Assembly (NCBI GenBank): GCA_037042185.1
Contig: JAXQJY010000025.1
Coordinates: 558,001-622,000, forward strand
Source of the DNA: Sordariomycetes sp. S80-01Y
Taxonomy: Eukaryota; Ascomycota; Sordariomycetes
Direction of reading: 5' to 3'
DNA length: 64,000 nt
Under the pieces are notes generated by a model. The model saw nothing but the letters and a program-made list of their open reading frames with translations. It ran no database searches and had not been told where the DNA came from. The position numbers and the translations under genes were made by a program. Below, in pieces: positions 46,465-57,442 of this stretch (position 1 is the stretch's first letter; each line of letters begins with the position of its first letter).

Positions 46465-48483
46465 CTCGGGGGTATTCACGGCGGCGTCAGGCTCACCTTG
46501 ATGGCCGTCCGGACTGTCGTTTGGTTTACTTGGGTTATCAGGAGTTTGGCAGAGGGCTTGGTCTGGGTTGCCGAGGTACTAGCTATATTGGTTGTCCATA
46601 ATGGGCAGTAGTATCGCCTGGACATTCTCAGTATGGATCAACTTCTATCGCCGCCATTGGGGAGTTTCGAGGATCTATTACAGCCAGCACATAGCATTGT
46701 TTGAACAATTTGTGGAACAAGTCTCCATCCGGTTTAGATCTCATCATGTTTGCGCTTCATCTTGATACCAAGTCCAGGCCTTCGTTGCAAATCGTAACTT
46801 GGTCCGAGCGACAAAGCTCATGATCTGTGAGGTCAGGTCAGGTCTAGGTCAGGCGAGAGAATAGCATCCAGTATGCTGGGTCAGCCGGCTGGGGAAGGCT
46901 GGAGTCCCTGGCGCCGGACTCTTCCACGTGGGCAGCCGAGGTGCATAGGGCATCGTACAACCTCTGAGCTGTGAGTGTCCGGTTTGATGTCGTCATGCTC
47001 GCTGTACAATCGGATTTCTCTAATGGTGGGGATTTTCTGCTGGTATGAGCGCCTGATAAGGCCTTCACATGAATTTGTTCCTTTCTTTGAGCTTCGCTGG
47101 CACGTAGCGCGTCATCGCTTGGGGATCGCGGCGCGACATGACGCATCTCCAACTCCCCACAGCGCACCGTCGCGCTAAACGTCACACTTTAGCGCGACCG
47201 TAACAGGCAAGGGTCCCGTGTTGCCAGAGCAACGTCTGGTTGTAGAAATACAAGGCGTCGTCTCGAGGCTAATTATTCTCGATAGCTCCTCTTGCTCCTC
47301 CGCTGGGATCTTGACCGTGAGATGAGACTTTCTGAAGCAGCTGATGTTGGTGCACCGTCGAGGAAGGCCTTTGAGGCGGTTACCAAAGTGATGAGATAGG
47401 ATCCGAAGTGTTTACTCGCGTGCCACGTCAACGATTCGTTGTGGCAGTGGAGGCAGCAACTGACCGCCTCTCCCCGTCCAATGGACGAGTCAGCCAGTTC
47501 CAGCTCTCCATCACGTTTGCGACCTCGGATTGGGCTGGCCAGACGCGTCCACGGAGCAACACCGGGCAGTGCTTCTGCATCGCGATGGAGCTGGAGCTAT
47601 TGTCCGCTCACCGGTTCGTGGCGTTGCAGGTTTCGTTCGTCGCTGGCAGGGGGATCCTTTGATGCTGGGCAGTCCCTGGTGGATAAGCCGAGTAGTCTAG
47701 CACGTCTGCTTCCGAACTTGCGGTCGATGCGTACATACCAAGCAATAGATCTCGGTTCGATCCAGGATTTGTGTGACACAGCGTAAGGCTGCTGAATCTG
47801 ACGAGCCAAGATCCATTTTGACTTCAAGCTGCGTGTCGAGCCGGGTCGGGTCGTGTCAATTTGGCTCCTGCCCACTGAGGGTTTGTGGTGCTTGGCGCGT
47901 CACAGGCGCTGGGTCAGCCACTGACAGCGCCTGAATCCCTCTAAGTAAGGACCCGGCGGGCAGGAGCATCCACATCCCGTCCCGCCCGCTCCTTCCACAG
48001 CAAGCCACAGCCCCAAAGTAAACATTGCCCAGCTTGAGCTTTTTTCTACCGGCTGTCTCACTCCTCCACATCATCGATTTGATACAGCATCCCCTCCACG
48101 CTTTACTAACCGACAGCGTAGCGACTCGGATATTCCCAAACTGCCTGCGTCGCATTGTTTCTCGGATTCCTCGCTTTTGGTGCCTGGCGTTTGTTGTGCT
48201 TTGCCTGTCAATAGTAACCTGTCAAGGGCTCCAGCGTGTGTTGTAAGTTTGTCCAAGCGCCACCCCTATTGTCGACCTTCGGGGCCGAGCCTCCTTCCAC
48301 AAGATTCCACGCCCACCGCCGCTTGAGCTTTCGCTGATAACGTCCTCAGTCATACTTTTCGAGTCAACGTTCCCATGGCTCCATCAGGCTCCCGATAGCC
48401 AACGGCAACAACGACAAGACCGACCACCGGACTCGACCGACACAGGATACTCGACTCGATCGCACGTTCTCTGAGGCCCGACA
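46465..48483. other. 2.0-kb intergenic region
   Basis: Spacer between two same-strand genes. Nothing coding was recognised. The last 500 bp are CT- and CGA-rich, consistent with a long 5' leader for the next gene. Confidence 0.4.
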
Positions 48484-50526
48484 ATGAGCGAACAGCCTCC
48501 TCCGCCTCCGCCACATGGCGGGCAAGGCGGAGCGAGATCTGGAGGTCTGCCCCCCGGCAAGTACGACATCTTCGTCATCCCGGAGCACTCGGCGGGCTCG
48601 GGCTTTCTATACCTGCCAAGCCTGCAACCGAACATCAATAGCTTCGTTGCGGGTTTCGCTTCGGCACTGATCCTGGTGGTATTGGCCCAGAGCATGGCCC
48701 CTGCCTTTAGGACGTGGTGGGATAGCTTTCAAGGCCTAGGCAACGTCGGTGTCGTGATGCTGATAGCCGGCGTTGGCTTCGGCGCGTGGGCCTTGGGAAG
48801 GCAGCAAAACGACGGAGGGGGTGGCTTCGGAGGAGGCTTCAATAAGCCGAGACCGAATGCGTCCAGTGGAGGGGCCAATGGGTTCGCGGGAGGCCAGCCA
48901 GGTGCGGCACCACACGCCGACGGACCTCCCCCTCCACCGCCACCCCATGGGAGCAGATCCGGCGATGGCTATGGTCAAGGGAGTCCAAATGGCGGTCCGC
49001 CGCCTGGAGCTAGGCAGCACGCTGGAGGCTGGGAATCGCCGCCGCCGCCGAACACCCCTCCCCCACGACAAGAACCGCCTCCACCTCCACCTCCCCCAGC
49101 AGACGAGGAGAAGAAATCTCCGCCACCGAAACCAGAACCAAAGCCTGAGCCAAAGAAAGCTGATCCACCGCCGAAGAGTGCTTGGGAAAAAGCTCGCGAC
49201 CAGTACAAGGGATCGTGGGAAAGAGCCCGCGAGGAGACTCGAAAGAAGGAGGAAGAGCGCAAAGCCAAGGAGGCCGAACAGAAACGCCGGGAGGAAACAG
49301 CAAAAAGGCTGGCAGAGCTCCGGGCTAAAGAGGCTAAGGAGCGGCAGGCCCGTGAGGTGGAGAAGCAAAAGAAGGAGAAGGAGGCAAAAGAAAAAGAGGA
49401 GAAACTGAAGGCTGAGCAACGAACCAGGGAGCTCCTTGAGAAATTGGAACGTGAGAAGAAGGAGAAGGAGAGGTTGCATAAAGAACAGGAAGAAAAGGCA
49501 AAGAAGGAAAATGCAGAAGCCGAGAGCAAGGCGCGGGCAGGAGGCAGCTATGCCTTCTCAGGGGTTGGCGAGAAGATGAGCATGTGGCCGAACGGACGAC
49601 CACCGAGCGTGCCCAAGCACTCGCCCACGCCGTCGACAGCCTCGAGGAACCCACCAAGCCCCGAAAAGAAGCCTCCAGCACCGACGGCCAAGACCTACAT
49701 GAGCGAAGAGACTCACTCTTATCGACCATACGACCAACCGAAGCGAGGACGCAAGAAGTCGGTCTCATCATATGCTTCTGAATCATCTTTCGCGCCCTCA
49801 CATACCACAGCGCGCACCTCCCCGCCGCCGTCGATGAGGGGCCCCTACTCAACCAAAGATCCCGACAAGATTGTTATCTCGGCAGTTTACCTGTTCATGA
49901 ACCAATTCGCCAAGACACCCGCGTCCCAGCTCATCTCCGGCATCGGTTCCGTCACTGACGGCCTGATCCTCCGCATCACAACAGAAGGTCTCTTCATAGA
50001 CGACGACGTCCGCGGCGTCCCCCAACGAGAGTGGGATGTCAAGGCCTGGACGCTCAAACAAGTCGAGGTATGGTGCCCCCCGCACTGCTTTGCTTCCTCA
50101 TCCTCATCCACCGCTCCCACCCCCACAACCCACAACCCTTTCAAATCGCGCGCGCGCACTGCAGACAAGGCAGGCAAAGCTCTCACTGGTGATGAGGCGG
50201 ATGTTTACCTGTCTGAGATGCAACGCTCGTGCAATGACTGCTGTCGTCTTGGGCGATGCGAAACCATGTTTGCCAATACTAACGTTCCTTCCCCCTGGGG
50301 ACAGACCGGCGAGTGGAAGTCCAAGGGCTTGCATGTGCTCCGCGCAACTTTACGAGACCAGGAAGCGAAGAGGTACCTCTTCGTCATCGACGAGCATGAG
50401 AGTTGGAAGGTTGCGGTGGGCTTGCAACGGCTGAGGAAGGGCACTCAGGTGCGGCAGCTGGGCGTGAGCGGCATGAGTCCGCCTGAGGCGAGGAATACGC
50501 TGGAGATGCTGGGCTGGGGACAGTGA
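48484..50526 (+). CDS. membrane and coiled-coil protein of unknown function
   Basis: Single-exon frame of 680 residues; I do not recognise a named family. Segments seen: a Gly/Pro-rich N-terminus (EQPPPPPPHGGQGG); two hydrophobic helices (NSFVAGFASALILVVLAQSM about 50-70, NVGVVMLIAGVGFGAWALG about 85-103); a proline-rich stretch to about 220; a strongly charged Lys/Glu coiled coil from about 230 to 355; a Ser/Pro-rich linker; and a globular-looking C-terminal domain (DKIVISAVYLFMNQFAKTP, LILRITTEGLFIDDDVRGVP, then YLFVIDEHESWKVAVGLQRL). The C-terminal region looks conserved and is cysteine-bearing (SCNDCCRLGRCE). A possible intron (50067-50306) would remove that cysteine segment; I keep it read-through because the frame stays open and coding-like. 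Likely membrane-anchored, function unknown. Confidence 0.7.
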   Translation: MSEQPPPPPPHGGQGGARSGGLPPGKYDIFVIPEHSAGSGFLYLPSLQPNINSFVAGFASALILVVLAQSMAPAFRTWWDSFQGLGNVGVVMLIAGVGFGAWALGRQQNDGGGGFGGGFNKPRPNASSGGANGFAGGQPGAAPHADGPPPPPPPHGSRSGDGYGQGSPNGGPPPGARQHAGGWESPPPPNTPPPRQEPPPPPPPPADEEKKSPPPKPEPKPEPKKADPPPKSAWEKARDQYKGSWERAREETRKKEEERKAKEAEQKRREETAKRLAELRAKEAKERQAREVEKQKKEKEAKEKEEKLKAEQRTRELLEKLEREKKEKERLHKEQEEKAKKENAEAESKARAGGSYAFSGVGEKMSMWPNGRPPSVPKHSPTPSTASRNPPSPEKKPPAPTAKTYMSEETHSYRPYDQPKRGRKKSVSSYASESSFAPSHTTARTSPPPSMRGPYSTKDPDKIVISAVYLFMNQFAKTPASQLISGIGSVTDGLILRITTEGLFIDDDVRGVPQREWDVKAWTLKQVEVWCPPHCFASSSSSTAPTPTTHNPFKSRARTADKAGKALTGDEADVYLSEMQRSCNDCCRLGRCETMFANTNVPSPWGQTGEWKSKGLHVLRATLRDQEAKRYLFVIDEHESWKVAVGLQRLRKGTQVRQLGVSGMSPPEARNTLEMLGWGQ

Positions 50527-50977
50527 GAGCAGGCCGCAAGGTCTGCAAAGCAATCCAGGGGAGGAAGAGAACTGCATACATGGCAGGCGGTCGGTGTTGG
50601 GGCATTTATAGCGAGCATGGCATGTCGGAGATCTTTGAGCGCTGGAATGTGGTTGATATGACGGAGTTGCGCGCGCGAGACATTGGATGTTGATGTTTGG
50701 CATTACACATACCCACCATACCCCTGAAGCCCAATCAATGATTTTAAACTCTTTTTTTATAGAAATTCTCTAGGCTATCATTCTGGTGGTGATTCCTATT
50801 GCCGACTCCGAGTTGAGTGTTGAGTCGTGGCACCGCCCCTTGACCTGATGTTGAGATTCGACATCTACTGCAAAAACAATTTTCGAACGCCAACTGACAA
50901 ACTCCGACTCCGCGAAGCTCAGTCCAACAAGTTCCACCCTCTTCAAAAGAAAACAGAAAGCAAATTGGTATCGTCCT
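50527..50977. other. convergent 3' flanks
   Basis: A 451-bp tail-to-tail interval, AT-rich around 50690-50770. No gene. Confidence 0.5.
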
Positions 50978-51991
50978 TCAGCTTTTCCCCCCTCCAACCC
51001 GCCAGAGCTCAACCCTGCCCTCCAGGTACCCAACCATCAACAGGAGCCCATCCCCGCTCCAGGCCGCGCTCGTCACCATGCCGCTCTCGCTCCTCGTCTC
51101 CGCGACCAAGGCCCCCGAGCTCACGTCCATGATGTCGAAGCCGTCCTCGGTCCTGCAGGCGAGGTAGCGCCCGTCCGCCGAGAAGGCCAGGGGCCAGCCC
51201 TCCACGCTGCGCAGCGCGGAGAGGGACGAGATGCTGATGTTGGAGGTGCTGGGGCTCCAGACGTAGACGCTGCGCCCCCAGACGGTGATGATTGTGTTGT
51301 TGTTCGCGGGGACGCACAGCAGCCGCGGGTTCGTTGAGTCCGTCTCCAGCCGGTACAGCGTCTTGCCCCTCCTCCAGTCCGTCACCCTCAGGACGCCGTC
51401 CTTGGCGCACGTCACGACGCTCCCGTCGGCCATGAAGGCTGCGTGGGTGATCTCGTCGATGTGGCCCGTCACCATGCCCAGCTTGGCCCCGGTGGAAATG
51501 CTGAAGACGCTCAGGCGCTCCGGGCTAGAGCATGCGGCCAGGTACTGCCCGCAGGGGCTGAAGGCCAGGGGCGCGGAGCGTGCCCCCTTGATCTCGACGG
51601 TGGACTTCCCCGTGCGAATGGAGCGCAGGAGGACCGTGGAGGTGTGGTGGAATTCCACGCCGCCGCCGAGCTGCACCGTCCAGTCCTTAAGCGTGGCCAT
51701 CAGCCCCCCGTCCCGACTGTCGCCCGCCGTGAGGAGCGGGGAGAAGACGGCCTGCGAGCCGCATGACTTGCTCAAGGACTTGAGGTCGGGCAGGGAGAAG
51801 GTGTCGATCCAGGACTGCGTTGTTTGGAAGTTTGTGGTGGGGTAGACTGCCAATGCCGAGGTGGGAGAGAGGGCGAGGTGGGTGATCTCAGAGCGCGTAG
51901 GCTGTGCGCTCTTCAAAAGCGTCAAAGGGAGTTGAGATGCCCTGATGAGGTCAGAACTTGGCTTGGAGGATGTTAAAGGGGCTACTGACAT
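50978..51991 (-). CDS. WD40-repeat protein
   Basis: Single exon of 337 residues. Repeated beta-propeller blades end in D/W-rich strands: PLAFSPCGQYLAACSSPERL, AFMADGSVVTCAKDGVLRV, PLAFSADGRYLACRTEDGF and AAWSGDGLLLMVGYLEGRVE. There are about five to seven blades, some degenerate. No other domain or signal is present. Such proteins are scaffolds, but nothing points to a specific complex. The starting ATG (51991) is the first in frame. Confidence 0.7.
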   Translation of the reverse strand: MSVAPLTSSKPSSDLIRASQLPLTLLKSAQPTRSEITHLALSPTSALAVYPTTNFQTTQSWIDTFSLPDLKSLSKSCGSQAVFSPLLTAGDSRDGGLMATLKDWTVQLGGGVEFHHTSTVLLRSIRTGKSTVEIKGARSAPLAFSPCGQYLAACSSPERLSVFSISTGAKLGMVTGHIDEITHAAFMADGSVVTCAKDGVLRVTDWRRGKTLYRLETDSTNPRLLCVPANNNTIITVWGRSVYVWSPSTSNISISSLSALRSVEGWPLAFSADGRYLACRTEDGFDIMDVSSGALVAETRSESGMVTSAAWSGDGLLLMVGYLEGRVELWRVGGGKS

Positions 51992-53319
51992 GATGGCTTA
52001 GGGTCGCAGTCCGTTGCGCACCAAGAAACACGGTTGTGAGCTACAGCGCAGACGCAATAGATGTAGAAGGCGAAAGCTATGAAGTTTGCATTGAATGATA
52101 TATTCTACTGCATCGTCAGCCATGATCATCCGAGCATCTACGCCGTCTTATGGGGACAAGCAAACATATAGCTCCTCCTCAGCTCAGCTGCTCGTCCCGT
52201 CACTGCATGACCAACGACCAGACGAAAAAAAAATGACTCCCCCCCAACGTAGCAAGTCTTCTTTGAAATCAAACACGGCACGCGTCTTCACGAAAGAAGC
52301 ATCGCCGCGTCATCGGCGGTCTCCGTTCGTGAAGAGGTGAAGTTCGCAGGATGAGTAATGCCCAGGTCTGCGGCTGACAGGGGAGGGAGGGGGGCAGGGG
52401 CTGGAGTCCGAAAAGGGGAGAGATTGAGGAGTGCACGACGAACAGGTCGAAGACCACTTACCGAACAATTGGGTTACGCGGGAATTCTGAATGAGGAGAA
52501 GGGAAAATAAACAAAGACTCGGTGGAAGAGTGAGATATAACTGTAATGTATTTTGTGCTTTGTTTACTTGGCTTCAGGGGAGTTGGTTTGCACTGGCGAC
52601 TTACCGGCGACTTACACCTGCATGTCCTTTTATATCAGACCACGCATAGACGAAAGATTCCGGTCCCGTATCCCTCTCGTTCCTATTCAAGACTCGCCGT
52701 GCACTCTGTACCTGGCTGCGGCCTGAGTCACGGGCCCCATTCTCTTGGCTGGGAACCAAGTATTGCTGTCCTGCTCCAGATCGGACCAGGCTGGACAGCA
52801 ATCTGCGCGAGCGAGAAAACAAAAATTTGCTGCGCTTCGTGAATTGGGTAGTCCTGTAGGTGCGTGAGTAGTGAGGCAGAGTGGGTGAGAGGCTTCGGCG
52901 AGACGGATTGGGGTTAGCGGTGCGTGGGTGCGGGTGTGAATTGCGGCGGGCGTTTGGAGAAGAGAGCGGCGGAGAGGGGCGCACAGGGGCCGGAGGACGG
53001 TGGCTTGCGGCATGACCACACTTGGGGAGGCCGATTACGGGATGCGGATGGGCAGATGGAGTCATTGCGCTTCAGCTGGATTGGAACATTACAAAGCGCT
53101 TCAGGGCAGGGCAGAGCCGAGATATACGAGAGTTGAGAAATCAAGAAGCATTGGAAATACAGGTAGAACTGCACCGTCGCCTCAATTGGTCGGTTTGCTC
53201 AACTCGTGCAGTCCGCAAAGGGCTCTAGTGCCGATACCAGCCATCAAGGTCCTCGTCCCCCGCGTCCCACTGACTACCTATATAGCACGATGCCCCTTGC
53301 TCGCCTCGCGTAGACTAGA
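51992..53319. other. 1.3-kb intergenic region
   Basis: Spacer between the 5' end of the WD40 gene and the 3' end of the dehydrogenase gene. Short frames on both strands do not resemble proteins. Confidence 0.45.
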
Positions 53320-54456
53320 CTAGTTTCCAAAAGCCTTGTCGTATCCAACCATGCAGCTCCTGTACCTCACACTGCTCTTCTCCAGCTTGCTCATCGCCTG
53401 CTGCAGACCCTCCCTCGAGATGGGGATCTCCTCCACCCAGCTCGTGATGCCCTTCTTGGCCGCCAGCTCAAACATCTCGAGCATCTCCCTCCTGGAGCCG
53501 AGATGCGACGAGCCGATGAAGCACCCGTTGTCGATGAAGTCCTGGTTGCGCACCGAGATACCGTCGCCGCCCGGCAGGCCGACGCTGTTCCACCGGCCGT
53601 GGATGTCCAGCAGGGAGAGGTACTTGCCCAGCTCGAACCCGTCAAAAGAGTTGGCCGTGTTGATGATGAGATCAAAGGACCTCTCGTGCGGCACGTTCCA
53701 GTCCTTCTCCTGGGTCGCGATGAAGCCATCCGCCCCCATCTTGAGCGCGTCCGCCTCCTTTGCGCGCGAGCGCGAGATGGCCCAGGTTTCGGCGCCGAGG
53801 GCCTTGGCGAAGAGCACACCGTAGTGGCCCAACCCGCCGATGCCAACGATGCCGACCTTCTTTCCGGGGCCTGCGCCGAAGCGCTTGAGCGGCGAGTAGA
53901 CCGTTATGCCGGCGCAGAGCATGGGGGCTGCATCGGACGAGGCCATCTTCTCCGGGATCGGGTAGACCCTGTACCGTCAGCGGTTTCTCTCGAATTGCGG
54001 GGACACGGCGCCTTACCAGTACTCATGGCAGCGGGTGTGGCTGGAGTAGCCACCCTGTGTGGTGTACCCCGTATCCAGGTAGGGTGCGCCGTACGCGTCA
54101 ATCTGGTGCTTGCAGTACGTCTCATTGTCGTTCTTGCACTGCTTACAATCCAGGCAGCTGTACACCTGCGCGCCGACGCCGACCCTCTGGCCGACCTTGG
54201 CGAGGGTCACCTTCTCGCCGACCTTGAGCACCTTACCGACGACCTCGTGACCGACGGCCAAAGGGTAAGGGCAGCCGCCCCAGTCACCGGAGATGGTGTG
54301 CATGTCCGAGGCGCACACGCCGCAGCATTCGATCTGGACGTCGACGTCGTAGGGGCCAAAGGGGCGCGGGGTCCATGAGTTCTTCTCGAACTGCAACCAG
54401 TTCTCGGCAGACGGGGCTTGAAAGCCGGTGAACTTGTCGGGGTATGCGGCAGCCAT
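53320..54456 (-). CDS. zinc-dependent alcohol dehydrogenase (ADH6/cinnamyl type)
   Basis: Exons 54456-54017 and 53968-53320 encode 362 residues. Medium-chain zinc dehydrogenase features: catalytic zinc ligands in ECCGVCASDMHTISGDWG and the GHE of YPLAVGHEVVGKVL; a structural zinc cluster CLDCKQCKNDNETYC; and a Rossmann motif VGIVGIGGLGHYGVLFAKAL. The pattern HTRCHEYW|VYPIPEKM spans the 48-bp intron (donor GTAAGG, acceptor TACAG). Members act as NADP-dependent aldehyde reductases on aromatic or long-chain aldehydes, often in detoxification. No secretion signal, so cytosolic. An upstream in-frame extension to 54630 is CT-rich leader and is rejected in favour of MAAAYPDKF. Confidence 0.92.
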
Positions 54457-55261
54457 TGTGACTTTCTTGGACTGAGGATAGTCGCACTTGTCGGTTTCTG
54501 AGATGATGAGACGGGTGAAAAGATCTCGGGAGAGCAAGACCAGGAGGATGAGGAAGAAAGAAGTAGGAGGGGACAGGTGGACGCAGCTCGGTGTTCGAAG
54601 AAAAACTGCCCGTCCCCCCACTACATACATATCGTCCAGTCGACGATGATGAGGGGCACGGAGGGGTGAAGGGCGTCCGCGTCCGGACGTGACGCTGGCA
54701 CCATGACCGTGACTTTACCCGCCCCTCCAAAAGTCGTCCAAGTCCCTGATCCCGTCGGCAGCATCTGCCAACGCGGTGTTTGCTGCTCCATAAGAACCCC
54801 TCTCCCCTCGCCTTTGCTAACCCATTGAGTCGTGAGAGTCTTGAGAGTCCACTCTCTCCATCTCTTCTTTGCACCCGTAGACTCAGAGGTGTCCGCTGCC
54901 TCGTCGCATTGTCTGCCGATAGGACCTGGTCTCCAAACAAGATGCCCGCATCCACAACCGACCATGGTGGGGTTCTGTCACTTCCTCCCGACCATTGGCC
55001 CGTCATCGCGGAGCATCATAGCCAAACTCCCCGCCCGCGGGGATTAAACCGGTCGATTTTCCCACCAATTGACCCGAAGGACCGAGAGGCAGCGCGAGAG
55101 CACGTGATATTCCTCTTGTCCTGGGCGTTTTCGTTGAAGGAGCTTGAGGGGCCGCGCTCGGGTATCGGGAGTCGGGTAATTGCCTCGGGAAATTCTTCCG
55201 ATAACAGCAATGTGTTGGCGATGGGCCGAAGGGAAGTAAAAGCAGGAAGCCATGACCAGGC
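54457..55261. other. intergenic region, dehydrogenase promoter
   Basis: About 0.8 kb including the CT-rich leader of the dehydrogenase and the 3' flank of the next minus-strand gene. The GC-rich near-palindrome CCCCGCCCGCGGGG is at 55031-55044. No ORF is supported. Confidence 0.4.
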
Positions 55262-55771
55262 TTATTGTTTCTTCGTCTGCATCGTCTTTGGCGTTCCCAT
55301 TCCTACGCCCGTGAGAAAGCACGTCCTCATCATGGCACCTGCGTACACGAAGCCGATGCTGCCCCAACCAGCAGCATTCCACTCCCAAGCACGATAGAAG
55401 ACGCTCAAGCCCAAGCCCTTCATGGCGTACAGGTGTCCGAAATCAGCCACCAGCAGCACCAGCAGCACAGCGCGCCAGACGCGGATGTCCGCCGTGGCCC
55501 GCAGGACAAGCGCCTCGTTCAAGGCGAAGAAGAGGTACATGTTCGCCAATTGCGAGAGGGCGACTGACGTCGAGACGGGAACACCTTGGGCTGCTGGATG
55601 TAGGTCGGCCGAAGGCGCCGAGAGGAGTGTGAGGTAAGTTGGCTGTTGGCACTGCGCGTAGAAGGCGCCTACAAGGGCAGAGAGGGGCTCGATGAGGAGG
55701 AAGAAGAGTGTGTACGGTAAGGGGAGAGAGAACCCGGCTTGAGCCTGGGAGTGTGCCATCTTGGGTGGCAT
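55262..55771 (-). CDS. small fungal membrane protein, four helices
   Basis: Single exon of 169 residues starting at the ATG 55771 (MPPKMAHSQAQAGFSL). Four hydrophobic segments: LPYTLFFLLIEPLSALVGAF, LSQLANMYLFFALNEALVL, VWRAVLLVLLVADFGHLYAM and WNAAGWGSIGFVYAGAMMRT. It resembles uncharacterised fungal four-TM proteins often labelled as domains of unknown function. Conserved residues (EP in helix 1, NE in helix 2, DFGH in helix 3) sit inside the membrane and might bind a ligand. No functional inference is made. Confidence 0.7.
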   Translation of the reverse strand: MPPKMAHSQAQAGFSLPLPYTLFFLLIEPLSALVGAFYAQCQQPTYLTLLSAPSADLHPAAQGVPVSTSVALSQLANMYLFFALNEALVLRATADIRVWRAVLLVLLVADFGHLYAMKGLGLSVFYRAWEWNAAGWGSIGFVYAGAMMRTCFLTGVGMGTPKTMQTKKQ

Positions 55772-57442
55772 GGTAGGTTTCAAGGGTGGTGCTGGTGTTG
55801 ATGTCGAAGAGTCGGTCAAAGTTTGAGTTGAGATTGCTAGGCAGCCCTGCTAACCTACCTACCCTGCACCACTAGGGTACCCCCAGAGCTTCCAATCTGG
55901 GACTACCTTATGAGAATGCCGTGGGCTCATCGTCACAGCCCACCTAGAGGACTGGTTATTACTGAATAGCAGTAGTCCCTACTATGAGGTGATACTGGTT
56001 GCGTGAAACTTCATTGGGGGTGTTTTATCTTTTTCCATTATTCTCCTGCACTTTGATACGGAGAACAGCGGTAACACTAACGCGGTGGCTTACTGGCAAG
56101 CTTTTGGCCTTGGCATATTGGAAGTTGATTCGAAAACCTTCCTACCTTTATTCTCGTCTTCGCGATACCTGTCATAAACACTCGAGACGACTGGTCAGCT
56201 CGGCATTACCATCGACAAGATAGGGGAGTTCGAACCATCGGTTCGGGCTGCCCGCAGTTGATGGGTGGTAGCGCGATTTGACGGTGCATGCCGATCACGA
56301 AAAACCTTTGTTGTTTCTTGCCCCCCGTTCGTTTAAGCTTGATTAGAGTGTTTCCAAGAGTTGCGGATGGGTCTTCTGACTCGCGTCTGGCCCAGATCCA
56401 TAGCTTCGACGAAGAATCTGCTGCCGAGCCGGCCAGTGGGACGGGACTGCTGGAGTTGTCCTTCGTAGCCTGTAGGAGAGTGGATTCCCAGGATTTTACT
56501 GGAGATGAGATCATCGGCGCAGTGCGTGCAATCCGGGGATGTGCTGGGGTTGGGCATCTTTGGGCCGTCGCTCCCAATCCCACGGGCCTGGCCGTCAATG
56601 AGGCGTTCGCAGTCACGGCACAAGGCTTCGCGGGAGCGGGAGCAAAGATGTCTCTGTTCCATCATCCTGGCGAAAGGTGGCTTGGACATACGTTGGCCGA
56701 TGATGCCATCCACTTGCAGGAGCCTGTCAACTGTCTACCTTGAGGTGGCAGTGTCCAAGGGAGCGTCCGCTGTCAGATGAGCCCCTAACAGGCGGCCGTG
56801 TCATCCGCCCGCACCGAGTGATAACCTGGAAAGCGGCAGAGCCCAGAAGACCCTCTGGGGGGGCTCCCGCATTCCGCCTCCAGTCTTGAATCTCGCCTCT
56901 CCCAACGATCAACAGGCCGCCCAAACTCAATCTTGTCTTCTATTTCCGAGGCCGGCACCATTTGAAATTTCTTCGCGCGCGCAGTCTCTGGTGCCTTTCT
57001 GGAATATCTCCCCTCGTGGTACCTGAACCTTCTTTTTGTTTGCCGTGATTGCATCGCCCTCTTCTCCGTTTCTTGTACGACAGCCTTTTGTTCCCGACCC
57101 TGTTTTCGCTCGTTCGCCTGTCCGCAACTGCCCCCCTCATCACTTAGAACCATCGTGACGAGTTGCGTACGCAGCAGGGCTTTCCTCCTTTCCGAACCGA
57201 GTCGTTCTTGCACGCTGCGCGTGGCCCTGTCCGCAGGACGCTGAGTGTATGGATCAGGTAGGACGCGACAATTTCTCGATGGCTTCACATCAGAGACAGC
57301 CGAGACCAAAGAAGGGCGATGCTGACTGAGACAGTGATTTCGACCCAACTTCGAACTCAACCTCCCCGAGCGATCGAACATCCACCTTCTCTTCTTTTTT
57401 TCCGATAATATTTCGGTCACGCATCGCTAAATCAACGATACG
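55772..57442. other. 1.67-kb intergenic region, divergent
   Basis: This lies between the small membrane protein gene (minus) and the F-box gene (plus). Frames at 56206-56743 on both strands lack coding character. The last 350 bp resemble a CT-rich leader for the F-box gene. Confidence 0.4.

Noticed and set aside
47750-47775. GGTTCGATCC, resembling a tRNA T-loop
   Set aside because: The flanking bases cannot form the T-stem, and no anticodon arm or acceptor stem is found around it.
49000-49530. Minus-strand frames rich in Ser/Phe/Leu opposite the coiled-coil gene
   Set aside because: Complement of Lys/Glu-rich codons; no independent gene signals.
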